A stretch of DNA of 20,296 bases from Guillardia theta CCMP2712 (Eukaryota > Cryptophyceae > Pyrenomonadales > Geminigeraceae), in NCBI RefSeq assembly GCF_000315625.1, contig NW_005434354.1:787-21082 (forward strand), given 5' to 3'. The position numbers were made by a program, and so were the translations under genes. The number at the start of each line of letters is the position of its first letter. Position 1 is the first letter of the stretch. The notes below the pieces were generated by a model, which was given only the letters and a program-made list of their open reading frames with translations, was not told where the DNA came from and did not search any database. Positions 1-8,365 of the stretch are shown here, one piece after another.

Positions 1-96
1 CTCTTCCCTCCAAGACCATGAGCTGCGCCTGTCCTGCCCCTTCCCCCCCCAGTCGCCCACCTCTTCCCTCCATGACCCTGAGCTGCGCCTGTCTCC
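1..96. repeat. 60-bp tandem repeat in LINE 3' region (two copies)
   Basis: Positions 1-36 and 61-96 are near-identical (CTCTTCCCTCCA, then GACC, then TGAGCTGCGCCTGTC), a spacing of exactly 60 bp with two mismatches. A degenerate third piece (ATGAGCCGCGCCTGCC) lies at about 149-164. The repeat sits just downstream of the RT stop, so it is probably 3' UTR of the element or flanking satellite. More copies may lie left of the window. Confidence 0.75.
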
Positions 97-175
97 TTGG
101 TGCTAGGCTTGTTTTCCTTCCCTGCCTGTGCTCCATAGGTGGCTTGCCCATGAGCCGCGCCTGCCCCCCATCGGA

Positions 176-3100
176 CTAGGTCGACTTGCTTCCCCTTCTT
201 GCCGTCCATAGCATGTGTTGCACCACCAGCAGTTGCTTGATTGCTGCTGTCTTGATGCCTTCCCATTCCGTGTCTTCCACCCTTAGCACCCTGAAATTCT
301 CATGCCATTCCCTTTCCATGATCGATCCTTTCACTCCTGCTATGAATGTTGCTTGTTCAACTTCATGGTCAGGTAGCAAAGCTGTGATTTCTGCTCGTAG
401 GGGGGCATATTTCTCTTCCTTTTCCTGAAATTTCTTCTTCAGGCATTCCAGGCTTGTTTGTTCGACTCCGTCATACTCCGATGTCCTTGCAAATTCGATG
501 AGGACAATGCGTTTGATGCTTGCAAAGTAGCAGCAACCGTCAGGTATCCAGTGCCCTTCTCGGCGCATTGAAGTCCCCATCGCTTCCATCACGATGCGTA
601 TTGGGGTGTCCCACCATGAATTGACCCGTACCCTTTGTTTCCTCCAACTCTGCTGCAGTCTTACCTTGATCTTCTTCATGACTTCATTGTGTAGCTGAAC
701 ATGACCCCAGGTTTCTTCTCGGTCTGGACAGTGAGGACAACATGGTGAGTTAGTCTTCCCCCATTGAAAGAGCTTCTTCCTCGTCGGTGCTGAGAAGGTG
801 ATCGCTTGGATAGCTGTTCGCGTGACTGACCCTTCGCATTGTTTGAACCCTCTCCCTAGTAAATCTCTTCCCACATGCATTTCGAGCATGAATTTCTCTG
901 TCAAGGTGAGGTCTCCCGCTCGAATCCTTGCCACCATTGTCTGTTGTCTGATAATGTAGTCCCATTTCTTCAAGCGATCGAATCCTGATGTAGGATTTTC
1001 TTCTCCTGCAATGATGAATTCCATTGGACTATCGTAGATTGCTTTCTCCCATCCCGAGGCAAATGTTTGTTTTGCTTGCTTGGCCATTTCCTTTGCCTCT
1101 TGAATGTTTCTATGAGATTCTTTTGCTAGTTGGAGTCGGATCCTGATTCCCCTCCCTTCGAGTTTCCTCATGCAAGTGAGTAACCGATCATGTAAGTCCT
1201 CCAGCAGTTCGTCTTCGTATCGCATGGTATCCATTCGCAACGTATTTGTCATAAAGCGGTGGAAACGTGTGGACTGGTACATTATTGTGACTTGATTTCC
1301 CCTTTTGATCTGTATTCCTTCCTCAAGGACATGTTGCAGAAGTAAGCCGATTGCGATTGTGTTCGCTCGGATGATGCTGCACTTCCCATTGATTTTCATC
1401 CCTCCTCCTGACGTCATCTCTTTTTGTTGGAGAACATATCCTACTCGCATGGATCTGTTTTTTCTGCCCTGCATGATGTCTCCTTCAATAGCTGCTGTGA
1501 AATGCCTTCCGCCTTGATGATGATGCCTTCCGCCTTGATGATCGCTGCACGGCTGGATCTGATCCCTTCGTCTGTTACACAGCTCCTCATACGTTGGGAG
1601 GATGTTGTCCTGAAGCTGGACTCGTAAGTATGTTGGGAGTGTGTGCCTAACTAGTATCCATAACTCCTCTGCAGTCTTCATCAAACACCTATTCCCTGAT
1701 TGCCAGAAGTTTGCTGCATAAGCTATTTGAGCGCCTTTCGGGACCCGGCTGATAATTTCAAAACCTTCTGGTATCTCATCAATGTTATTCTTCCATCCTA
1801 TCAGAATGACATGTATTGTATCCAGGATTTGTTCACGAAATCTCTTTTGTTTGTCCATCCAAATCACCACTCTGTGCAGTTCCCTTGCTCTCTTCTTGTC
1901 CAGAGCCTGGGGATGTGTGTGTAGGGTAGGCCAGTTACGAAATGTACTGATGTCGCATGCTGTAATCTCTGCTAGGTGTTGTAAAAACTCGTATGCCAAT
2001 GGTTGTGTTGTTTCTTGGCGAACCTCTGATACTACCTCCTCGAGTTGTTGCCACCATGCTATAGCTTCTGTTTCGCCGTCGTCCAATGCATTAACTATTT
2101 CCAGCAGCAGATGGATGCTTTGATTGCAGTCTCTTCGGTTATTACCGTCCTCTTCCCTTGTTGCAGATGTGAAGGGAGCCGAGTCCAGTGACGCTTCCAA
2201 CCATTCTATTGGTGGATCCATGGTCTTGCTTTCTTCAATTTGAGATCGCTCAAAGATGGCTATGTTCCCTTGAACTTTGAAAGGTATATTGCTTGTAGTG
2301 TAACAGAATCTTTCTTGCGGATTCCCTCCTTCATCATAACAGGTGGGGTCATGTTGGAGCCACCGCCTCAAAATTACCCGGGTACAAGCCTTCGTATTCG
2401 TTTCCTCTCTCCCTTGGTCCGGTCTGGCTAGTTTCTTGTGTGGCTGAAGTTCATGTGGGCTAGCCTCCCTTTTTCCTTTCCTTCTCTTGTTTAGAGGCTT
2501 CCCCTCCTCCCTGGCTGGCCTTCTTCTCTTCCCTGTTCCTGCCTGCTCAAGTCCGAGTTTTGCCCAGATGACATTCGCTTGCAGATATTGTGCAAGGATT
2601 TCTTCTACTTGTTCCCTTTGCTTTGGGAATGGCCAGAGTCGGATGGGCAGGTGCAGGGAGATGCCTTCGGTATCTGGGACGGGTAAGACACTTGTCATGG
2701 AGTGGAAGCCTACTTGGGGCAGTAGTCTCCATGCCTTTGCAAAACTCTCCCAGCCTTGCCGAGCAGGAGATGTAGGTAGGGAGTTTTCTCCGGACAGCAG
2801 GGAGTTTTCTTCTGAGAGCATCTTGTCCTCCAGGTCATGTAAGATGGCTATTGTCCCCGGTTTCATCTTGCTTTCAATCATTTCCCAACTGATGGTGGTC
2901 TGCATTTTTTCCGCTATCCAGATTGCGAGTCTCTCCGGTCCTCTTATCTCTTCGTTCTCTTTGAGTCTGCCCGATCTGATTTCTCGTTGTAGCTGGTTTA
3001 TTGTTTGACACCCCCATTGGTTGCACCATGATGTTAGTTTGTGGATCAGACTGCTTTTGATATCATCATCCACCCTGCATTTCTTATTCGTTTCTTTCTC

Positions 3101-4009
3101 TAGATACCGAATCGCCGCCCTTCCCAAGATGGGTGCTGGATGGGGGAGTTGGAGGCCTCCTTTGTCCCAAGGTAGGTGAAAGATAGCGTTGCTTGTACTC
3201 TTGCTCAATCCCATAGCTCTTTTGAATGCTCTGGTCCAGAGGGTATCTAAGGTTTGTAAGTCTGACCAAGACCAGCTCACCAGTACCGCCGAGTATCTAA
3301 ATATATTGACGATGCCTACCTTCACCAGGTAATATTTTTGGGCTGCCGAGTAAGCAGATGATTCAATCAGCTTTGTCAGTTCTTTTGTCTTCTCCAAGAT
3401 GTGTTCTTTCTCCCCCCACGTGAAGGGGCAGGTGTGCGCCTTGTTGCCTCTTCCTCCTGGTCTCCACAAGCTGATCCGGATCCCTAGATATTTGAACCAT
3501 TTCGTCGGTGGTAGGTTCACAAACTCCTTGTCGAAGAACTTGATGGTCTGTGTTCCTGGGATCTCCCTTCTTAGCCGATAATCAAAGCTGGTGATTTCAG
3601 ATTTCTTCGTGTTCAGTTCTAATCCACTCCATCGACAGAATCGCTCTACCACTTGGACAAGCGTTTTCATCTCTCTCACTGAATGTGCTATCAGGACAAG
3701 GTCGTCTGCAAATGACAGATTATTAGGGTGTTGAGTTGCAATCTCGTCTTGTTGTTGATCGAGCTGTTTGGACAAGATGCTTAGCAGAAGATTTGTTTTT
3801 GGCGGACTTGCGGGGCTGCCTTGGGGTAATCCTCTGAGAAGTGGGATGGCTGTTGTTTCGAACCTCTCTGTCTGAATTTGCAGCGCTATCCCTTGGCTAC
3901 AACTGATTGCGACGTCTACATCACGCTGGTGAAAGCCGTATACTTCCATGATTTTTGCAATGGATTCGACTGCCACATTGTTAAAGAAGTTTGCAAAGTC
4001 GAGGTACAA
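176..4009 (-). CDS. LINE polyprotein, C-terminal part: reverse transcriptase palm and zinc knuckle (frame-separated)
   Basis: This frame of about 1,277 codons has no ATG at its start; it begins inside RT motif A (LTLYLDFANFF). Clear reverse-transcriptase blocks follow: GLPQGSPASP at residues 60-69, the FADD catalytic box at 100-103, LNTKKSE at about 132-138 and KYLGIRI at about 173-179. A strongly basic patch near residues 495-525 (KRRRPAREEGK, NKRRKGKRE) resembles a bipartite nuclear localisation signal. Close to the C terminus (about + strand 700-745) a Cys/His cluster, CCPHC followed by GHVQLH, matches the position of the LINE zinc knuckle. The protein would copy element RNA at the nick made by the upstream domain. 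Because motif A is cut off from the upstream RT blocks by a frame change, this copy probably makes no active enzyme, though both frames are otherwise uninterrupted. Confidence 0.87.
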   Translation of the reverse strand: MYLDFANFFNNVAVESIAKIMEVYGFHQRDVDVAISCSQGIALQIQTERFETTAIPLLRGLPQGSPASPPKTNLLLSILSKQLDQQQDEIATQHPNNLSFADDLVLIAHSVREMKTLVQVVERFCRWSGLELNTKKSEITSFDYRLRREIPGTQTIKFFDKEFVNLPPTKWFKYLGIRISLWRPGGRGNKAHTCPFTWGEKEHILEKTKELTKLIESSAYSAAQKYYLVKVGIVNIFRYSAVLVSWSWSDLQTLDTLWTRAFKRAMGLSKSTSNAIFHLPWDKGGLQLPHPAPILGRAAIRYLEKETNKKCRVDDDIKSSLIHKLTSWCNQWGCQTINQLQREIRSGRLKENEEIRGPERLAIWIAEKMQTTISWEMIESKMKPGTIAILHDLEDKMLSEENSLLSGENSLPTSPARQGWESFAKAWRLLPQVGFHSMTSVLPVPDTEGISLHLPIRLWPFPKQREQVEEILAQYLQANVIWAKLGLEQAGTGKRRRPAREEGKPLNKRRKGKREASPHELQPHKKLARPDQGREETNTKACTRVILRRWLQHDPTCYDEGGNPQERFCYTTSNIPFKVQGNIAIFERSQIEESKTMDPPIEWLEASLDSAPFTSATREEDGNNRRDCNQSIHLLLEIVNALDDGETEAIAWWQQLEEVVSEVRQETTQPLAYEFLQHLAEITACDISTFRNWPTLHTHPQALDKKRARELHRVVIWMDKQKRFREQILDTIHVILIGWKNNIDEIPEGFEIISRVPKGAQIAYAANFWQSGNRCLMKTAEELWILVRHTLPTYLRVQLQDNILPTYEELCNRRRDQIQPCSDHQGGRHHHQGGRHFTAAIEGDIMQGRKNRSMRVGYVLQQKEMTSGGGMKINGKCSIIRANTIAIGLLLQHVLEEGIQIKRGNQVTIMYQSTRFHRFMTNTLRMDTMRYEDELLEDLHDRLLTCMRKLEGRGIRIRLQLAKESHRNIQEAKEMAKQAKQTFASGWEKAIYDSPMEFIIAGEENPTSGFDRLKKWDYIIRQQTMVARIRAGDLTLTEKFMLEMHVGRDLLGRGFKQCEGSVTRTAIQAITFSAPTRKKLFQWGKTNSPCCPHCPDREETWGHVQLHNEVMKKIKVRLQQSWRKQRVRVNSWWDTPIRIVMEAMGTSMRREGHWIPDGCCYFASIKRIVLIEFARTSEYDGVEQTSLECLKKKFQEKEEKYAPLRAEITALLPDHEVEQATFIAGVKGSIMEREWHENFRVLRVEDTEWEGIKTAAIKQLLVVQHMLWTARRGSKST
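1501..1541. repeat. Short in-frame duplication inside LINE RT ORF
   Basis: The block TGCCTTCCGCCTTGATGATG is followed almost at once by a second copy. On the minus strand this doubles the residues HHQGGRH. It keeps the frame, so it is a microduplication rather than a breaking lesion. Confidence 0.7.
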
Positions 4010-6629
4010 AGTGAGCCTCCTCGATGATGTTGAGTAGCCGATGACCCTGCCTGATCGTTCCTCCCTCTGGTCTGAAACCTTCCTGGTTGTTAGTGAGTAG
4101 CTTATGTTTTTCAGCAGCTTTTGCCAGTCTGTGCGCTATGACTGCCTGGAAGATCCTCGTTATCGAGGAGAGGACGCATATAGGTCTTTGATTCTCCAAG
4201 ACGTGACATATCTCATTTTTTGGGAGGAGCCTAACTCTCGCGAGCATCTTTAGTGTTTGCTTGTCTCCGATCAAGGCTCGGCTGATTGTCTTGCCTATTT
4301 CCTCCTTTGCACTGTCAGGCAGAGCTTTCAGAATCTCGTTTGAAATCAAATCCATGCCTGCTGCTTTCCGGTTGGCCAGTTTTTGAATCCATACTTGGAT
4401 CTCGCCTGGCTCCAGCGGGTAAGCTATCTCTACATCCCTGGTCGGGTGTTGATTGATTTGCTCTGGGGGTTCGAAGTCCGGTGGTTTGACGGAAGTCAGT
4501 GATTGACAGCTTTTGCAGAAGAAGAGGATTGATGCTTCTTCGTTTTTCTGGCTTTTGTCATATAACGGGATCAGTCGTCCTTTTGTTTGACATTCAGCTC
4601 TTGCACAGGTTCCGTTCATGGTACATCCGTTGACTGCAAAGAAGGTTGCCGTGTGGGTTTCATCTTCTAGATCTCTTGCCAATCTCATGGGGAGGAATTG
4701 CTCGATGTTTTTGTATCCTTCCAGGCGCCACCCTCCTGGCTGTGTGATCAGTCCTCGGATGATGGGTACGATTGCGTGTGCAGGCGCCAGAGTTATGAAC
4801 AGCTTTTGTGTCAGTGTTGCCTGGTTCCTCGCCCCGAGAACCTCGACGTGCAGCATGGTTTGATGTCTTGCATTCCAAAAGGTTTTGCTTGATTCTTTGG
4901 AGTTGCTCTGGAGGAATGTCTCGATTAACGGGTTCAGTTCTTGAAGATATGCTGTCTCCGGCTGTTGCAGCGCTGGCTGGAGATCTCTCCATGACGTAAG
5001 TTCGATTGTGTTTGGGTGGCACTTCTCTGGCAGTTGACTCAGCATTGGGGCTTTGGGCTTAAAGTCTGACTTCTTGCCCATTGCATTTTGAGACTCTTTA
5101 CTCCCTATCGTGCCCAAGCGTCTTCTTCGTTCTTCGCATATTTTCAGGAATATCTCTTGGTCTTGTGCTGCGCAGATCTCCTTGAATTTGGTCATATTCT
5201 CTCTTATTTCTGCATGTAAGCTCGACTCCTTGTGTGCGCGATCAATAAAGTCTGGAATTTCTGAAGCGTTTCTTAAGTCCTTGTGAAGTTGCTTGATTTT
5301 GCGCTTCAGATCCATTTGAGTTTTGGATGCATGTCTTTTCCCGCTGGAGCCTCGTAGCGGAATTTCCTTGATGGGGAGGGCTGTTGTTATCAATTCGAGA
5401 ATGTCGCAATCTTGATGTAGAGCTTGTGCCGCTTTTATCTTCTCATCAAGTGCTATTGCCCATTCCACGCCTAGTCTTCCCGATAGCTTGTCCATCTCGA
5501 CCACCCTTTTCTTTCGTCGAGGGGTTGCTTCTCGATCCCTCCTTTGCGGGAGGATTTCAATCTTTGGGATGGCTTGCTTACCCTCAGCATCGAGAGAGCT
5601 CACATTCACTACAAGTGCTCTGTGGTCGACTGCGGCTCCTATGATGCAATCCTCTGCGGTCTGCGATATTAAGCTTACTGTGCGAGATGGATGGTGTAAT
5701 GCAAAGACATGATCCAGTTTTGCTTGGTGATGACCTTGCTTGTACCATGTTGAGAAGGTGAAGTGCGTGCTGCTTCTGCTCATCTTCTCGCAAGTGACCA
5801 TCTGTGATCGTCCAAGTTCGTTTAAGCCTTGTTCCATTCTCTCATCTGCACGGTGCACACTCGATTTGCTCCCGTATCCGACTCTCATGGGGATCTCTGG
5901 ATGTTGTCGAGATGCATTGAAGTCGCCTCCTATGATGGTGAGCTTGACACTTGGCTCCGTCTTGAGCATCTGGCTCAGCGTTGCCCACATCTCGTCTTGA
6001 TCCTCCCCTTGCGCTGCAGTAGGAAAGTGGATGTTACAGATCCCTATCGGTTCTTTTTTTTCGATCTGTAAAAGTTGTATTCTTTTTTGGAGATTCTGCT
6101 CTTCCAACATGTCAGCGCGGCGGCAGAGCAGGGGGGAGGGACGAGGGAGAAGGTCCGCATGTACGAGCGTCACAAGGCGAAGATCGCTCTTACCCTTTCT
6201 CCCCTCCCCTGCACCTTTCGTCATGAACACTCGGTAGCATCCCCATTCTTTCTTGATCATCATTCGGAGATCTGCCTCCTTTCGTTTTCCCCCGACCAAA
6301 ACTTCTTGAAGTAGCACGACTGTTGGTTGATATGTTTCAATCAGGTATCCTAGGATGTGTTTCAGCACAAATTGACTGCATCCATTGACATTGTGAGAAA
6401 TGATGTTGCCAGGGGCGTTGTCCTTCCTGTGCGTTTCCACCCATGCTGATTGCACTGACCTGTCGGTGGTAGTCGTGGGTGGTTTGCTGCCTGCTGGTAG
6501 GATTTGCTCCTCCGCCCCCGTTGCCCATTGAAGGTGAGACGAGTTCCCATCTTGCATCTTTGTTGGGCCTGGTAGCTCCTCCTCTCCCCTTGTCTCCTTG
6601 TCGTTCTTCGAGATTGGCGCTGTGTGCAT
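3981..6629 (-). CDS. LINE polyprotein, N-terminal part: APE endonuclease and start of reverse transcriptase
   Basis: This 882-residue frame carries an AP-endonuclease-like domain at about residues 75-345. All expected catalytic positions are visible: SHN near 80, LLQE with E109, GGDFN with D236 and N238, LDH at 305-307, and the terminal DH pair at 335-336. It would nick target DNA to prime reverse transcription. A segment near residues 650-700 has CX5CX4C and CX2C spacing, possibly a zinc-binding insert. The C-terminal 150 residues hold the first RT blocks, including KAAGMD, RLLPKNE, NQRPI and NNQEGFRPEGGT. The frame then ends at a stop just where RT motif A should begin; motif A and the rest continue in another frame (176-4009). 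The methionine at 6629 is only the first ATG in frame; the frame is open to 6839 without another ATG, so the true start may be missing. Confidence 0.88.
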   Translation of the reverse strand: MHTAPISKNDKETRGEEELPGPTKMQDGNSSHLQWATGAEEQILPAGSKPPTTTTDRSVQSAWVETHRKDNAPGNIISHNVNGCSQFVLKHILGYLIETYQPTVVLLQEVLVGGKRKEADLRMMIKKEWGCYRVFMTKGAGEGRKGKSDLRLVTLVHADLLPRPSPLLCRRADMLEEQNLQKRIQLLQIEKKEPIGICNIHFPTAAQGEDQDEMWATLSQMLKTEPSVKLTIIGGDFNASRQHPEIPMRVGYGSKSSVHRADERMEQGLNELGRSQMVTCEKMSRSSTHFTFSTWYKQGHHQAKLDHVFALHHPSRTVSLISQTAEDCIIGAAVDHRALVVNVSSLDAEGKQAIPKIEILPQRRDREATPRRKKRVVEMDKLSGRLGVEWAIALDEKIKAAQALHQDCDILELITTALPIKEIPLRGSSGKRHASKTQMDLKRKIKQLHKDLRNASEIPDFIDRAHKESSLHAEIRENMTKFKEICAAQDQEIFLKICEERRRRLGTIGSKESQNAMGKKSDFKPKAPMLSQLPEKCHPNTIELTSWRDLQPALQQPETAYLQELNPLIETFLQSNSKESSKTFWNARHQTMLHVEVLGARNQATLTQKLFITLAPAHAIVPIIRGLITQPGGWRLEGYKNIEQFLPMRLARDLEDETHTATFFAVNGCTMNGTCARAECQTKGRLIPLYDKSQKNEEASILFFCKSCQSLTSVKPPDFEPPEQINQHPTRDVEIAYPLEPGEIQVWIQKLANRKAAGMDLISNEILKALPDSAKEEIGKTISRALIGDKQTLKMLARVRLLPKNEICHVLENQRPICVLSSITRIFQAVIAHRLAKAAEKHKLLTNNQEGFRPEGGTIRQGHRLLNIIEEAHFVPRLCKLL

Positions 6630-6839
6630 TGCTTGTGGCGGAGGAGGTGGCTGGAGTGGAGAGACGGGGCATGAAGCAGGAGGTGGGGGAGAGGAGGACG
6701 TCAGGATGTCTACCTGTGCTGACCTGTCTGTAGTTGCAGGACCGTCGCGGCTATGAGCTTCGTTGATCCTTGTCCTCCTTGCTCCTGCATTACGTTCGCT
6801 TGTTGATTTTGCTTTAGATTTTTCGGAAGGGGTCCCATC
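6630..6839 (-). other. In-frame upstream extension of the LINE endonuclease ORF, no ATG
   Basis: The reading frame of the endonuclease ORF stays open upstream of its first ATG for 70 codons, to a TAA at 6840-6842. The encoded stretch is basic and Ser/Pro-rich, ending in a run of prolines just before the methionine at 6629. No ATG occurs in it. A separate short ATG frame (6710-6850, 46 codons, starting MDPKMG) overlaps in another phase. Either the 5' end of the element was lost by truncation on insertion, or translation starts at a non-ATG codon, or a frame error separates the 6850 ATG from the main frame. Confidence 0.5.
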
Positions 6840-6969
6840 TTAGGATCCATTGAAGTATGGTGGGGTGGTAGTATTAGAGTTTTATCTGCGATCAGCTGGT
6901 ACCGAATATAATGTTTTTCATTTCAAATTCAGTTTCAAATCACTCGCGAAATTTTGTTGCCTGCCCGCC

Positions 6970-8090
6970 ATGCCTGCCCGTCCCCATGAGAAGGGTGTTG
7001 AAACGCGTCAGCCACGCTCTGCGGCAGTATGTGGGATTCAAACTCGTCGGGCAACCGAAGAAAGAGAATCTTCGCTAGATACAGTCAACGAGGAACTTTA
7101 TTCTGGAGTCCCTGACCATGTGAAGGAACCATTTATGCATCCCAACATTCTTCTCTGCGATTCCGTCAATCCAGTTTGGAAGGATGACAACCTCGGCACA
7201 GCGTTACCGCTGGTCCCTGGTTGTGGTGTAACATACTCAGATGTTGACGATGGCTCAAAACGTTGTGGAGTAATCAAGCGTATCATTTCGACATGTCAAT
7301 TTGAAGTTTACATGTTGTACGATAAGCAATTGCTGAAAAGGGTGGATCAAAACTTGAAATCGAATGGAGTGCCACACGGTGAAGTGGCAAGGCTGAGCAG
7401 AATTTTGAAGGATGATGAATGCCTGCAATCAATTTACTGTGAAATAATCAGTTTCGAGGACATAAATGATGTCTTCGACTTGTCATATCCTGTGTTTCAA
7501 TCTAGTGATGGACAACATGTGAAGGTGATAGGATATATTCATTTTTCCGAGCAAAGCTTAGGCAAAAAAAGTTATTGCGAATGCGCATTCTTCTCGATTC
7601 CAGACCCTGCAAAATTCATTGAAGAGATGGTGCTTTTTCAAACCAAACGCTTACCATCTCACTTTTTTTTCACAGTCCGAAGAGATATCGAAACATTCAA
7701 AGATTGTTTCCACAAGTGGTTGGTCGCGCGGGGATCTGTGTTTGAGAAGAGAGGTATTAAGGAGTTGGAGTTTTCCTGCCCCGATGTCCAAATCAGCAGC
7801 ATTCTATCATTGATCCCAACAGAAGTTCGACAGAAAATCTCTGTGAAACGTCAGCTCAAGTTCTACAAATGGTTCCTTGGTGAGGAGGTGGTGGAGCATC
7901 CATTGTTTGCTCGTGTTTTCGATGTTCCACTTGTCAGGAATCCCAGACCTTTGCCGAATTTGTCCAGAGTATATGTGCAATTGCCGATGGCGCTGTAATC
8001 TCCTTCAAATCTATCGTTGGTATTGATGGACTGGGAGGAATTCAGTGGCATGCTGATCCCAACAAACGAAAACGTGTGAAACGGAATTAG
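6970..8090 (+). CDS. Unrecognised protein, probably two exons (6970-7887 and 7938-8090)
   Basis: I do not recognise this gene. The unspliced frame ends at 7998, but a second frame continues well past it as protein-like sequence to a TAG at 8090. Splicing out 7888-7937 (GTGGTG to TTGTCAG, 50 nt, phase 0) joins the two and gives 356 residues. The ATG at 6970 was chosen over 6850 because of its context (CCCGCCATG) and because the upstream residues look non-conserved and AT-derived. The product looks soluble, with no signal peptide or membrane segment, mixed alpha/beta composition, and a basic tail (NKRKRVKRN) that could be a nuclear localisation signal. An AATAAA lies at 8097-8102. It is head-to-head with the LINE 5' end. 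If 7888-7937 is not an intron, the alternatives are a frameshift near 7940 or a genuine stop at 7998. No function is assigned. Confidence 0.6.
7888..7937 (+). other. Candidate 50-nt intron
   Basis: It begins GTGGTG, ends TTGTCAG, and is phase 0 on both sides. The length matches other introns in the window (46, 49, 52 nt). The sequence within is itself open in the upstream frame, so retention would give a 342-residue protein with a different tail. Confidence 0.5.
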
Positions 8091-8365
8091 GAATATAATA
8101 AATCAGAATTTCCTGCTGAGACCTGCTGAGACATCAGAACATCGACCAACCCTCTCCATACACTAATACCTGACAATATATCAGAATTCGGCGAAAAGTA
8201 TCGACACAATTCTTCCATGTCATGAGCATCAAAGGGGCGAACTGGAATGTTGAAGCCGCCATCACCACGTTTCGCACGCTTGCCGTACAAAAACCCGGCC
8301 CGCTTCAGTTCTCGAGTGAATCCTGAACTCATGGAGGCGTTCTCCATGGGCATAACTTCACACAA
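8087..8365 (-). CDS. Possible small gene or exon, unrecognised
   Basis: This 92-codon frame reads like real protein (mixed charge, for example GFTRELKRAGFLYGKRAKRG and FDAHDMEELCRYF) rather than a low-complexity shadow. It is upstream-open for about 10 codons beyond its ATG to a stop at about + 8396-8398, so it could also be a last exon. Its stop overlaps the end of the plus-strand gene at 8090 by four bases, tail to tail. I recognise no family. It could be a degraded gene remnant or chance. Confidence 0.3.
   Translation of the reverse strand: MCEVMPMENASMSSGFTRELKRAGFLYGKRAKRGDGGFNIPVRPFDAHDMEELCRYFSPNSDILSGISVWRGLVDVLMSQQVSAGNSDLLYS

Larger units (their letters stand above)
1..6850 (-). 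mobile_element. LINE-type (non-LTR) retrotransposon, endonuclease plus reverse transcriptase
   Basis: The left third of the window is one retroelement read on the minus strand. From its 5' side (about 6840) to its 3' side (about 176) it encodes an exonuclease-endonuclease-phosphatase (APE-like) domain, a Cys-rich segment, a reverse transcriptase and a C-terminal CCHH/CCHC-like zinc knuckle, the order expected for APE-class LINEs. No LTRs, integrase or RNase H/protease signature was seen. Coding is open for about 6.6 kb except for one frame change at 3981-4020, so the copy appears fairly young. The 5' boundary near 6840-6850 is inferred from where the open frame ends; the 3' boundary is not resolved because the window begins inside or just after the 3' UTR. 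No target-site duplication could be identified. Confidence 0.9.

Noticed and set aside
3981-4009. Programmed ribosomal frameshift joining the two LINE frames
   Set aside because: The conserved spacing before RT motif A is about seven residues short, which fits a deletion better than recoding, and no slippery heptamer was evident.
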